Source of the DNA: Selaginella moellendorffii
Lineage: Eukaryota > Streptophyta > Lycopodiopsida > Selaginellales > Selaginellaceae
Assembly: GCF_000143415.4 (NCBI RefSeq)
Contig: NW_003314288.1
Location: forward strand, 1,489,504 to 1,553,503
Direction: 5' to 3'
DNA length: 64,000 nucleotides
The position numbers were made by a program, and so were the translations under genes. Numbering within the stretch: the stretch's first letter is position 1; each line of letters begins with the position of its first letter. The notes under the pieces were generated by a model. It searched no databases. It worked only from the letters and a program-made list of their open reading frames with translations, and was not told where the DNA came from. Shown here one piece after another: positions 55,114-64,000 of the stretch.

Positions 55114-57659
55114 ATGACCAGCTCCGTGGTCTCGGTCTCCTCTCGCTACTGCCACTTCCCTGGATCCTCCACTGCGAGCAAGAAAGATAAGGTAGCATCC
55201 TCTCTCTCTCCCTCGATTTCCAGGAGCAAGCTAGAATGCAAGCACCCAGATCCTCGTCCCGGCCACCAGCAGCGCATTCTTGTATCTAGGAGGGCTTCCA
55301 GATCCTCCAAAGCCAAGGCCAGCGAGGAAGAAGAGGACGACGATGGCGATCCAGACGCAGCGGCATCCACCAGTGGCAAATCCGAGAAGGAGCGGGCGCG
55401 CGAGGAGCTGAAGTGGCTGTGGGGGAGAGGATGGGCGCCATGGGAGGAGGTCCACCCACCGGAGAATCACTTCGCGCTCAAGAGCTTGGGCGATGCGTCG
55501 GTGGAGAATCCGCGGCTGCCGGAGGGCGTGATCGAGCTGCTGGACAAGAAGCCCAAGAGGGAGAAGAAGGCCCCCGAGGTGAGAGAGGTGGAGGAGGAGC
55601 TGGATTTCCACAGCGTGGCGTTTGCGCTGATTCCTCCCAGGGATTGGCCGCCGCCGGGGTGGGAAGTGGATCAAAAGGAGCTGGAGTTCATCCGCGAGAC
55701 GCACACCATGTATGAGAATGTGGTGGTGGAAAAGAAGGATTTGGAGGGCGCTAGAGCTCACGATGATCCGGGGATTTCTCTCTCGCGATGGGAGACTTTC
55801 GTAAAACAATATGATGAATGGGTGGCCGCCAACAAGGAAAGACTAGACAAAGAAGCTCTCGAGGCAAGCATTTCTTTGGAGTTATCTTTCGTAGTGAATT
55901 CTCGGAGTTCTAACTTTCTCTTGTTTCGATCGATCATAGGTTGATCCCGAGTACTCTCCTGGTAGACGACGCACAGGAGCACGGTACACTGATGGAATGG
56001 TTCGTAGTTTTAGTTTTCTCTTCTCCTTGTTCTTCTTTGATCTTGTTTTTTCACAGTATGAGCTTCCATTTATATATCCCGGACAGCACCATGTGGGCAT
56101 GATCGTCCACATTGATAAACACGATGGTGCTTTCATTTACTTTGGTTGCGTTCACGACGGGTAAGCTCTGTTTCAGCTCGATTCTCTTCCTCGTTTGAAA
56201 CTTTTTTCTTTTTCATCTTCTTCGATCAGCTGGGTCGGAATTCAAGACAATGACTGGTTCAAGCTGCGGCATATCCTTGAAGTCGGGAGCATTGTCGAGG
56301 TGGAAGTGCTTGTAAGTTTGATTGATTCACTCGATTTTACGAGTAAACTTCCTTGTTTTGTAACTACAGGCTAAGCGAGATCCTTACCGCTATCGTTTCC
56401 CAATCGAGATGAGGTTCGTGAACCCCAACATCGACAAAGACATGTAAACTCTTTAAGATCTTTAGAGCTCGGCATTGTAGTGGCTAAAGTTTTTGCGTGC
56501 AGATTTAGAAGATTCAAGTATCCCCCAATCATACAACGACCAGGAGATGGACACGATGAGGAAGTCGCTGTAAGTTTTTCGATGGTTGTTCTGTGCTAAG
56601 ATAGTTTTTTTTTTTTCAGAGAGAAACAGGGAGACCTTTTACTCTAGAGCTGGAGCCAACCTTTGCTGATGAACCGGATCCCAGAGAATGCTCTCATCCA
56701 TACATCCCCAAGGTCAGGCACATTAATTGCTCGCTTTAATCTCTTTGTAATCTTCTGGTTCTCCAGCTCCGGCATTTGTACATTTGCGAGCAATCGATCC
56801 TAGATGACGAAGAGGGCACCGGGGATGAAGTGGAAGTCGAAGACGAGAAAGGAGACGAGACGAACGGCGAGGAAGAAAAAGTTCCTGAACCCACCAAAGA
56901 AGAATGGTATGAGTACGTGAACCAGGTAGAGAAAGAGCTTACCGACGAGGAGGACCTCGACGACGACGATGAGCAACTGATCAAGAGGAAGGCAGCAAGG
57001 AAAAATCCGGGCGTCGTTGGGATTTTAGCACCAACAGCAGCTGTTCCATATCGATCATTCCTTGTGGTAAAGTTCTTTGTTTTTGAGCTACAAACCTTGC
57101 AAGGTTTTTAACACTGGTGATCTGCTTTTGTAGAACATTGACAAAGCGGAGCTTGAGCTGGACGTTGCTCGCGAAGAAAGGCAGGTAAAAGTTTCTCTGT
57201 GGAGTTTAGCACTGGTTTAAGACTTGGCTGGGCAGACGAGAAACCGGCTTTACAACGAAGCTGCTGCTCAAGGCGACAAGCACGTAGATATCCCACTTCC
57301 AAAGCGCCAAGTGATGATGCTGGAGCTAGAGCGAATGCACAGACAGCGGTGCCGAGAGGAAGAAGAAGCTCTGATGCGTGATGCTACCTGGTAAGTTTCT
57401 CTTTCTTGTTTTCAAGTCGAGACTAAGCTGAACTTTTTCTTGTAGCCGGTTAGAAGCTGGACTTCCAGCTTGTGATCCAAGGTTCTCGGACGATCCATGG
57501 CCTGAGAACAAGTTCAATCCACTGAAGAAGATCTGGCAAGCCGACTACATTGGTGATCCCAAAAAGTATAAGTTCGGAAGGAGGAAGCGTGACAAACGTC
57601 CCAGGCATCGCATGACAATGAAAAGAAGCACAGCGGCATCTGAGCAACAGGCTCCGTAG
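55114..57659 (+). CDS. PTAC10: pTAC10/PAP3, plastid-encoded RNA polymerase-associated protein
   Basis: Eleven exons: 55114-55863, 55940-55999, 56057-56160, 56230-56311, 56370-56443, 56503-56569, 56620-56712, 56767-57066, 57134-57184, 57236-57390 and 57446-57659, giving 649 residues. The Ser-rich N-terminus fits a plastid transit peptide. Family blocks are clear: RGWAPWEEV, IPPRDWPPPGWEVDQKELEF, YSPGRRRTGARYTDGM. The S1-like domain runs YELPFIYPG ... VHDGWVGIQDNDWFKLRHI and VEVEVLAKRDPYRYRFPIEM. The acidic C-terminal half has VPEPTKEEWYEYVNQ and ends in a basic RRKRDKRPRHRM tail. pTAC10 is a component of the plastid RNA polymerase complex needed for chloroplast transcription. The first intron (55864-55939) uses a GC-AG donor (GAG|GCAAGC). 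A telo-box lies 13 bp upstream of the ATG. Confidence 0.93.
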
Positions 57660-58003
57660 CTAGAAAAAAAGAAGATCCTTCGACCTTGAGGACAAGAACA
57701 CAGTATGATCTTGCGAGATACGAAGTGCTCTCAACTCGCAAGCACAAAGTTGCTTTTACGCAAACTTGACATTGTATAATGAGATATCTCACCGAGTAAT
57801 ATATCCTCAGCGTCTCATTCAGTCGAGGATTGCCTCCGCCCGCCGGATCCTAGCGAGGTGTTCCAGAGCGTTTTCTGGACGAAGCTGATGTGTCTCAGCC
57901 CCGACGGTCCACCTCTCCCGCTAGTTGAAACGAGGTGGTGGACTTACGAGCGTTAGCGTCTCCCAGGAAAAATTTGTGAGCTGACTCAAGCGAAACTTCT
58001 CAG
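57660..58003. other. Convergent 3' intergenic region between PTAC10 and CLS
   Basis: 344 bp between two stop codons, holding the 3' UTRs of both genes. No repeat or RNA gene found by eye. Confidence 0.5.
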
Positions 58004-59365
58004 TCACTGCCTTGCAGAGAGCCTCCCCTTCGTGTCTCGGTAGAAGAGCACACCGTAGCAAGCCCAGGAACCGAGAGTTGTGGCCGCCACAGAACAGCTA
58101 CATCACGCACACGAGTGAGTCTTGACTCGAAACGGGAATAGGAGATACCTCAAGAAGAATTGTACCAAGTCCATGTTGATGCCTTGGTGGGAGAAGTTTG
58201 GCTCGAGAAGTGCCGCAAAGATGAGGAGGAGCTGGAGAGCCGTGTTCACCTGTGTGATAGAAAAGCTTTAAACATAATATATAGCGAGCTAGAGCTTATT
58301 TCTTTTCACCTTGCTGATGAAGATCGGTTGCACCTTAGGAGCGCCTTTGACAAACTCTCCCCAACCAGACCACTGAGGAGAACGCACAATGCAAGCCTGT
58401 TAAGGGAGCTAGAATTCTTTCTACACGTACCTTCCATTTTAGCGAGCGAGCACGAAGGTAGAAGGCGCCCGTCACAAGAACCGCATCTCTGGCCACTATC
58501 AGCACCACCATTGGAGCTGAAAAATATAGAGAAGCTTAGAAAGCCCGATTTCTTCCTTCACGACAAGGAAACTTACGAGATAGAAGCCCCGTATACGTCA
58601 TCGACAATGCCACGGATCCTATGAGAACCTGCAAATGGACGAACCAGAGTGCGTGTTATCACTTTCAACCATCGAAACAATGCACCTTGTCAGCAAGGGG
58701 ATCAAGATAGGAGCCGAGAGCCGACTTTTCCTTTGTTCTTCTTGCAATGTAGCCATCGAGCTGTAAGAAGCTGTAAGACCTCGTATCAAACAATGGAACC
58801 AACTCAATCGACAAACAAGAAGAGAAAAAAAAAGACTCATACCCAGTCACTGAATCCTCCCACTAGCATTCCCCAAAATGCTGTTCCTGTATATCCCTCC
58901 ACGATCGCCCTGGACGCCACTACAAACGAATCAATCACCAGGAAGAGCTGGGAAGATCTAAAGTAGCAAAACATACCAGGCGAGCACCGGCCCAAGAGCA
59001 AGCCGTCCGAGAGAAATGGTGTTTGGCCAAGTGAAAAAATCCTTCGCTGCCCAGCCTTCTTCTCCGGCCTCCAATTTGGACGAAGCTTTACCGCGACCTT
59101 CTTGTTCTTCCTCCGATGGACGCTGCTGCGAGGAAGTGGAAACGAATCGCGGGCCAAAAATACTCAAGACGCGAGGAATCATCCTCCAATCGTCAAAATC
59201 CCGCGGCTTGTCGAGCAGAAATCCATCGCTTCCCTGGGCGCCGACGTACCAGAGGCCGTGAGCTCCAATGCGCGTGGAGCTCCCGAGCAATCGCCTGGCC
59301 GCGATCGCTTTGCACAGCGCCCTCCTCGACGCCATTGCGAGTTTGCGAGAGAAAGTAGAGCGCAT
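58004..59365 (-). CDS. CLS: Cardiolipin synthase (CDP-alcohol phosphatidyltransferase type)
   Basis: Eight exons on the minus strand: 58977-59365, 58843-58909, 58686-58760, 58577-58628, 58431-58516, 58310-58396, 58149-58249 and 58004-58097. They join to 951 nt, 316 residues, and the exon order matches plant CLS. The N-terminus (MRSTFSRKLAMASRRALCKA) is an Arg-rich mitochondrial presequence; an internal ATG at 59335 is an alternative start. The core has TWPNTISLGRLALGPVLAW and DWLDGYIARRTKEKSALGSY then LDPLADK, the CDP-alcohol phosphatidyltransferase signature with its metal-binding Asp residues. Later blocks are VARDAVLVTGAFYLRARSL, PKVQPIFISKVNTALQLLL and CSVAATTLGSWACYG. The enzyme makes cardiolipin from CDP-diacylglycerol and phosphatidylglycerol in the inner mitochondrial membrane. 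One intron (58397-58430) is only 34 bp. Confidence 0.93.
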
Positions 59366-59403
59366 TAATAGGGTTAGGGTTTTGTACTCCACGAGCATGA
59401 GCT
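59366..59403. promoter_or_regulatory. 38-bp gap between divergent CLS and TLDc start codons
   Basis: The CLS ATG (minus, 59365) and TLDc ATG (plus, 59404) are 38 bp apart. The gap holds TAGGGTTAGGGTTTTG at 59369-59384, a telo-box-like element. Both 5' UTRs and promoters must overlap each other or the neighbouring coding regions. If CLS starts at 59335 instead, the gap is 68 bp. Confidence 0.65.
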
Positions 59404-60771
59404 ATGGGGTGGACGGATGTAGGCTCCAAGGTAGGGCGCCTCATCCTCGACTCCTCCCAGCCGATCATCAACCAGCTCCATCGATCGCGATCCCTGCCGC
59501 GGCAGCAACAGCAAGAATCCCCCTCTCCTCCTCCTCAGGTACTCCGCGCTCGATTTCTCGGGTTTCACATCCTCGTCGTGTAATCTCGGCCAGGACGACC
59601 TCCGATCCTCCGGCGATGGCGAATTCCGCGGCCCCGACACCTCCTCTCTATCGGCATTCCTCTACTCCTTCCTGTCCTCCCCGCAATCCGCCAGCGGCGG
59701 CGCGGATGAGTCAAGAGCGTCCTCTTCGTGGGAGGAGGGCTTCTCGGGCGACCCCGACGCCGACTGGTTTGTGGTTTCTGGCAATGAGTTAGAGCATTCC
59801 ATAATGGAGGACTACTTGACCAGCCACTTCGAGAGCCAGGAAGCCATTGCCAAGCTCCCGCCAGCTTCGGAAGAATCGTCGCTCCTCTCTGACAAGTTTC
59901 GCAGCGTTTTGTATCCTTCGCTCCCGACGATCGTCCAAGGCCGCACCTGGGTGCTGCTCTACAGGTAAGGTGGCATTTCTTCTTCACTCCACTCCATCGC
60001 TGCAAGCATGAGCTCACGATGTGTTCTTCGTGGTTTTGGAAACAGCACAGCACGGGATGGCATCTCGCTGCATACACTCTATAGGAAAAGCGTCCTACTT
60101 CCAGGACCTTGTTTGCTGGTAAGCACACTTTCATCTCCTCGAACTGTGTTCTATAGTTCTGGGGTTTCGTAGGTGGCTGGAGATCGAAAGGGCGCAGTTT
60201 TTGGGGGATTGCTACTCGCTCCGTTCAAGCCGACCAGGAATAAGTATCAAGGCACTAATCAGACCTTCGTTTTCACAAACGTCTCTGGCCCGGCCAAAGT
60301 ATTCCGGCCAACAGGTACTCAATCTTTCACGAAGAGCTACGCATCTTTGTTTTCAACTCTGGGATCTCGATCGCGCAGGAAGGAACAGATACTACTTCTT
60401 GTGCACAAACGACGCATTGGCGATCGGAGGAGGCGGGCATTTTGCTTTGTACCTGGATAGCGATCTGTAAGTTTTTTGCGGTTTTTCTCTTCTTTTTCTC
60501 CTCGCTGAAGTGAAGCTAAGACAAAATGGTTTGTTCTTTCATCAGATTAACTGGATCAAGCGGTGCCTGCGAAACTTTCGGGAGCGAGTGCCTGGCGCAT
60601 GCTGAGGACTTCGATCTAAAAGACGTCGAGGTAGAATTTTTCTTCGATTCTCTTTCGCGGTTTTGGTGAAGAAGATCGTTGCTTGATCTGTAAATGCAGC
60701 TCTGGGGTTTTGCCCATTCGTCTCAGCGAAGCAGCCTTGGCAAAACAACGAACGCCTTCGAATCTTTGTGA
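59404..60771 (+). CDS. TLDc-domain protein (OXR-type)
   Basis: Seven exons: 59404-59538, 59594-59964, 60046-60118, 60173-60314, 60379-60466, 60546-60630 and 60700-60771, giving 321 residues. The N-terminus (MGWTDVGSKVGRLILDSSQP) is followed by a Ser/Pro/Gln-rich linker and an acidic stretch (DPDADWFVVSGNELEHSIME). The TLDc domain (residues about 155-321) has SLPTIVQGRTWVLLYSTARD, GISLHTLYRK, AVFGGLLLAPF, TFVFTN, RYYFLCTNDALAIGGGGHFA, LYLDSDLLTGSS, and the final LWGFAH. TLDc proteins are linked to protection from oxidative stress (OXR family). The exact role here is unknown. It shares its start region with CLS and its 3' end is close to ARPC3 (95 bp). Confidence 0.9.
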
Positions 60772-60866
60772 TGATCCGTTTTTCGTGTACATATACCCGC
60801 TAGAACGAAATATAAATATAAAGAGGATCCCATGATACATTTTAGGGTTTATCAGAGGCGTCGCAA

Positions 60867-61614
60867 ATGGTGAGTGTTCTTGCGCGATCGATCGATCAAT
60901 CCGTCACGAGCTTGGGATTCTCGTTTGCGCAGGTCTACCATTCGTCTTTCAAAGATGAGAGCGGCGCCGGCCAGGCCTGCGGGTGCCCCCTCCTGCCACT
61001 CCGGACTCCAATCAAGGGCCCCGCGCCTCTCGCTGATCCTGGTGAGTGATGAGCTGCATTCTCTCCCAAATCCCCGAGAAAGAATGCTGACTGCCGTGAT
61101 CTTCTCAAGGCCAATTCGATATCATCGACGAGGCCATCAATTTCTTCCGCGCAAACGTGCTCTTCCGCAAGTTTGAGGTGAAGAGCTCCGCGGACAAGCT
61201 CCTCATCTATCTCACCATGTACATCAACATGGCGCTCAAGCGGATCGAGACGTGTAAGTCGGAGGCCGAGGGGATCAAGGTGATTATCAATCTTGGGTTG
61301 GAGAAGTTCCCCATTCCCGGAGAGCCGGATTTTCCTCTGGGAGGACTCTTCACTACTCCTGGATCACCGCAAGAAGCTGGTAAAGTCTTTGCTTCTTTTT
61401 CTCCTCTCTTCTCTATTCTTTTTTTTTTTTTTTTGGTGGTGTCTCTAACATTCTTTGTGGTGCTCTAGATTTGTTTAGAAACTACTTAAAGCAGCTCAGA
61501 GAGGAAACTAGCGGCAGGCTTATGGGCCGTGTGTATCGACCCAATGGAAGTCCCAATAAATGGTGGCTAGCATTTGCAAAGAGGAGGTTTATGAACATCC
61601 TTCTTCCTTTCTAG
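60867..61614 (+). CDS. ARPC3: ARPC3, subunit 3 of the Arp2/3 complex
   Basis: Exons 60867-60869 (ATG only), 60933-61041, 61110-61379 and 61469-61614 give 175 residues. The first coding exon is just the start codon, joined to VYHSSFKDESGAGQACGCPL. Family blocks are LPLRTPIKGPAPL, DIIDEAINFFRANVLFRKFE, DKLLIYLTMYINMALKRI and KWWLAFAKRRFMNILLPF. The product is the p21 subunit of the actin-nucleating Arp2/3 complex. A TTTAGGGTTT telo-box lies at 60841-60850, 17 bp before the ATG. Confidence 0.93.
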
Positions 61615-61850
61615 AACAACGTAAGTTCTGGTGACAAAAGTTCCAAAACCTCATCGTATTTTGTTTTACAGTTGAAAGATATCTTCTAGGAATTCTATCC
61701 GTGAACCATCATCTCCCGGTATGCTTTAGCTCGATTTTATGCCGGTTGCAAAAGGTTTTAAAACGTTTGCAACTTTATAATTACAGAAAAAAAAGAGTTC
61801 TCTTGTTTGTGTGTAAAGAATGGGCCTGCTCTGTACATCAAGGCCAAAAC

Positions 61851-64000
61851 TCATTGATCATCATCTCGCGTACTCAGCAAAACAAATGAACGGCTATGAA
61901 TAAAAGACCGAAGGCTCCTCAACTTGGCAGCTCCAGGCTCTCGTCTGATGCGAGACAAGACTTCGACGATGTCTTTCATCGAGGGCCGTCTTGCTGGGGA
62001 CGGATCCGTGCTAATCAGAGCTATCTTGAAGACGCTGCTGATTTCTTCCTGGAAAGGCCCGTTGACGTTCCTCAGGATGGGATCTACGATGTCACTCAAA
62101 GGCTGGTCGTCTGCAATGCTGTTCCTGACCCACGAGACAAGGCTCGTACCATCCTCCATCATCGGACGTTTCCCAGTCAAGAGCTCTAGCAGGACTACTC
62201 CAAAGCTGTAAACGTCTGCTTTCTGGCTCACCTTCGCTGATTCTGCAAGACATAGAAAGGCATTTCAAGGTGAGAACTTGAAAAGTTGATGAAGCTCTTT
62301 TAACTAACTAGTGCGTACCAGGTGCTGTGTAGCCGAAGGATCTGTTCAAGCAGGACAAGTTTCTCGAGTCCCCGATGAGCTTGGCTAGTCCGACATCCGC
62401 AATGCGAGCGCCAAACGCCGAGTCTAGAAGTACGTTGTTGGACTTGATGTCGCAGTGCACGATTGAGTACTGATGGTGCAAATATGACAGGCCTTGAGCA
62501 GCTCCCACGGCAATTTTGTACCGGGTGTTCCAGTGAAGCTTGGGTCCCGAAGGCCTGTGGAGTGCCTCGGCAAGGCTCTTGTTGGGCATGTACTCGTAGA
62601 GGAAGATTTTTGCGCCTTTGTAGACGAGGAAATCCTCCAGCTTCACAACGTTTGGATGGCGGATGCGGTTGAGCTTCCTGGCGGCGGAAGTGTAGTAGTA
62701 CGTGTTCTTGGTGTCGTCGGCATCTTGCTCGGTACGTACTACTTTCACTGCTAGGATCTTCTCCCATGCAAATATGCCTCTGAACACTGATCCATATGGT
62801 CCCGTGCCAATAACATTACCATCACTGAACCCCTCTGTTGCCTTTTCAATTTCTGTATAGAGCGTAGGAACTCTGTCTGCGAACTTGTTCTCCTGCATGA
62901 CGGTGGACTTCTTTCGTTTCAGAGCTCTATAGGCGCACAACAAAAAGATTGCCGTAGCCGCAAGGAAGACTCCTCCAAGGACGAGAAAGACAAGGCCTAC
63001 TGTCCTTCCAGCGGACCTTCTTCTTCGGGATCGAGGTGTGGCAGGAGAAGTACCAGCAGGAGGTTGGCTGCCGCAACTTGCCAGTGGAGGCCCACACAAG
63101 TTCAAGTTGTTCATGAAGACACTTGGAGAAGCGCCAGTGAAGAGCGTTATCTGAGGTATCTCGCCACTGAGTTGATTGTTCGAGAAGTTGAACTGATCAA
63201 GACTTCTCAGTTCTCCGAGGGATGGAGGAATCGGTCCAGAAAAGCTGTTGCTGGAGATATCCAACACTGTCAACGACGTAAACGTGCTGAAATAACCGGG
63301 AATGGTGTCACTGATGTTGTTGTGGCTCAAGTCGAGCGTGTGGAGTCCCGTCAAGCTGAGCAGAGTTGGAAGGCTTCCTTGGAACAGGTTCCTGGACACG
63401 TTCAAAGCCTCTAGAACAGGTAGCCGATAGAAGTCGTTCGGCATCGGCCCCGAGAAGCGATTACTTCCGAGAAGAAGGGACTTGAGATGTTCCAGCTCGT
63501 TGCTCAGCGATAACTGGCCTCCCATCTGGTTCATGGAAAGATCGAGGACCTCCAACCGAAGTGACTGGAACTGTGGAAAGCTGCCGGAGATGAAGTTGTT
63601 GGAGACGACCAACGTTTGCAGCGACGAGCAGTTCTCGACTGTGAGCAGTGTTCCTTCGATCCTGTTATTCGAAAGATCGACCAGCGATAGATTCCCGCTG
63701 CTGCACAGCCTCGGAGGTAAGCCTCCGGAGAACCTGTTGTTGGAAGCATTTAACACACGTAGATCGCTCGTCATTCCCAGCGCAGGTGGCAAAGGCCCTT
63801 GAAACCGATTCCCCGAGAGACTCAACACGGACAAGCTGGAAAGGAGACCGATCCGCAGCGGCAGCTCACCTGTGAAACTGTTGAGAGACAAATCCAGCGC
63901 GTCCAGCGTCACCATCGCCCCAAACGAATCCGGTACGCTTCCTGTTATGTTGTTGGAGCTCAAGTTGAGTGACAGCATTTGCCTCCAGGTGCTTCCCAGG
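61851..64000 (-). CDS. LRR receptor-like kinase (5' part off the window)
   Basis: Exons 62319 to beyond 64000 and 61851-62242, joined across a 76-bp intron. At least nine leucine-rich repeats are seen (for example LDALDLSLNSFTGELP, LHTLDLSHNNISDTIP, LTVLDISSNSFSGPIP), then a Pro/Ser/Arg juxtamembrane stretch and a membrane span (TVGLVFLVLGGVFLAATAIF). The kinase domain has VIGTGPYGSVFRGIF, ILAVKVVR, YSIVHCDIKSNNVLL and ARIADVGLAKL, then SQKADVYSFGVVLLELLTG. The catalytic loop is HCD (non-RD) and the Mg-binding loop reads DVG rather than DFG. Similar to plant LRR-RLKs of the clade XI/XII kind; ligand unknown. Whether the DVG change reduces activity cannot be told. Confidence 0.9.

Noticed and set aside
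1-64000. rRNA, tRNA or CRISPR features
   Set aside because: None recognised by eye; a tRNA scan would be needed to exclude tRNAs. CRISPR arrays are not expected in a plant nuclear genome.

Overview
This looks like nuclear DNA of a land plant with a very compact gene structure, most probably the lycophyte Selaginella moellendorffii or a close relative (inference). Plant-specific genes are present: OTP51, PTAC10, an arabinogalactan-type GALT, an S-locus-type lectin receptor kinase and SCD2. Almost every intron is only about 35-90 bp, intergenic gaps in the gene-rich part are often under 150 bp, and several promoters carry plant telo-boxes.

The left 20 kb is repeat and transposon territory. It opens with a nonsense-ridden DUF7869-like gene (1-1731). 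Convergent to it is a minus-strand gene (1909-3406) with a long polyproline segment and a ParB/sulfiredoxin-like motif. That gene's first intron holds a 96-bp tandem repeat of nested palindromes, and its upstream region is a 22-bp minisatellite. A decayed SWIM-finger, MULE-like transposase locus follows (4621-7885). Next is a family of LTR retroelements: a 5'-truncated copy (9013-15402) with primer-binding site, polypurine tract and 3' LTR but no long ORF; a solo LTR with a 5-bp target duplication (15619-16761); an LTR fragment; and an inverted internal segment. The last makes a roughly 2-kb inverted repeat with the first copy.

From about 21 kb on the window is dense with ordinary single-copy genes. 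Going rightward: OTP51 (chloroplast intron splicing), a glycerophosphodiester phosphodiesterase, a Derlin (ERAD), CBF5/dyskerin (H/ACA pseudouridylation), an intronless protein kinase after a 1.8-kb AT-rich gap, SCD2 (trafficking and cytokinesis), two conserved or unknown small genes, PRP4 (U4/U6 snRNP), a hydroxyproline O-galactosyltransferase, the U-box cyclophilin CYP65, an intronless G-type lectin receptor kinase, a Gly-rich predicted plastid membrane protein, a calcineurin-like phosphoesterase, an NFX1-finger remnant, PTAC10, cardiolipin synthase, a TLDc protein, ARPC3, and an LRR receptor kinase that runs off the right edge.

The genes do not form one pathway. The shared theme is housekeeping: organelle gene expression (OTP51, PTAC10), splicing and rRNA modification (PRP4, CYP65, CBF5), membranes and trafficking (GDPD, DER1, CLS, SCD2, GALT) and cytoskeleton (ARPC3). 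CLS and the TLDc gene are head to head with only 38 bp between start codons. I checked the exon models by requiring the joined exon lengths to be a multiple of three and the protein to match the family; I ran no searches.
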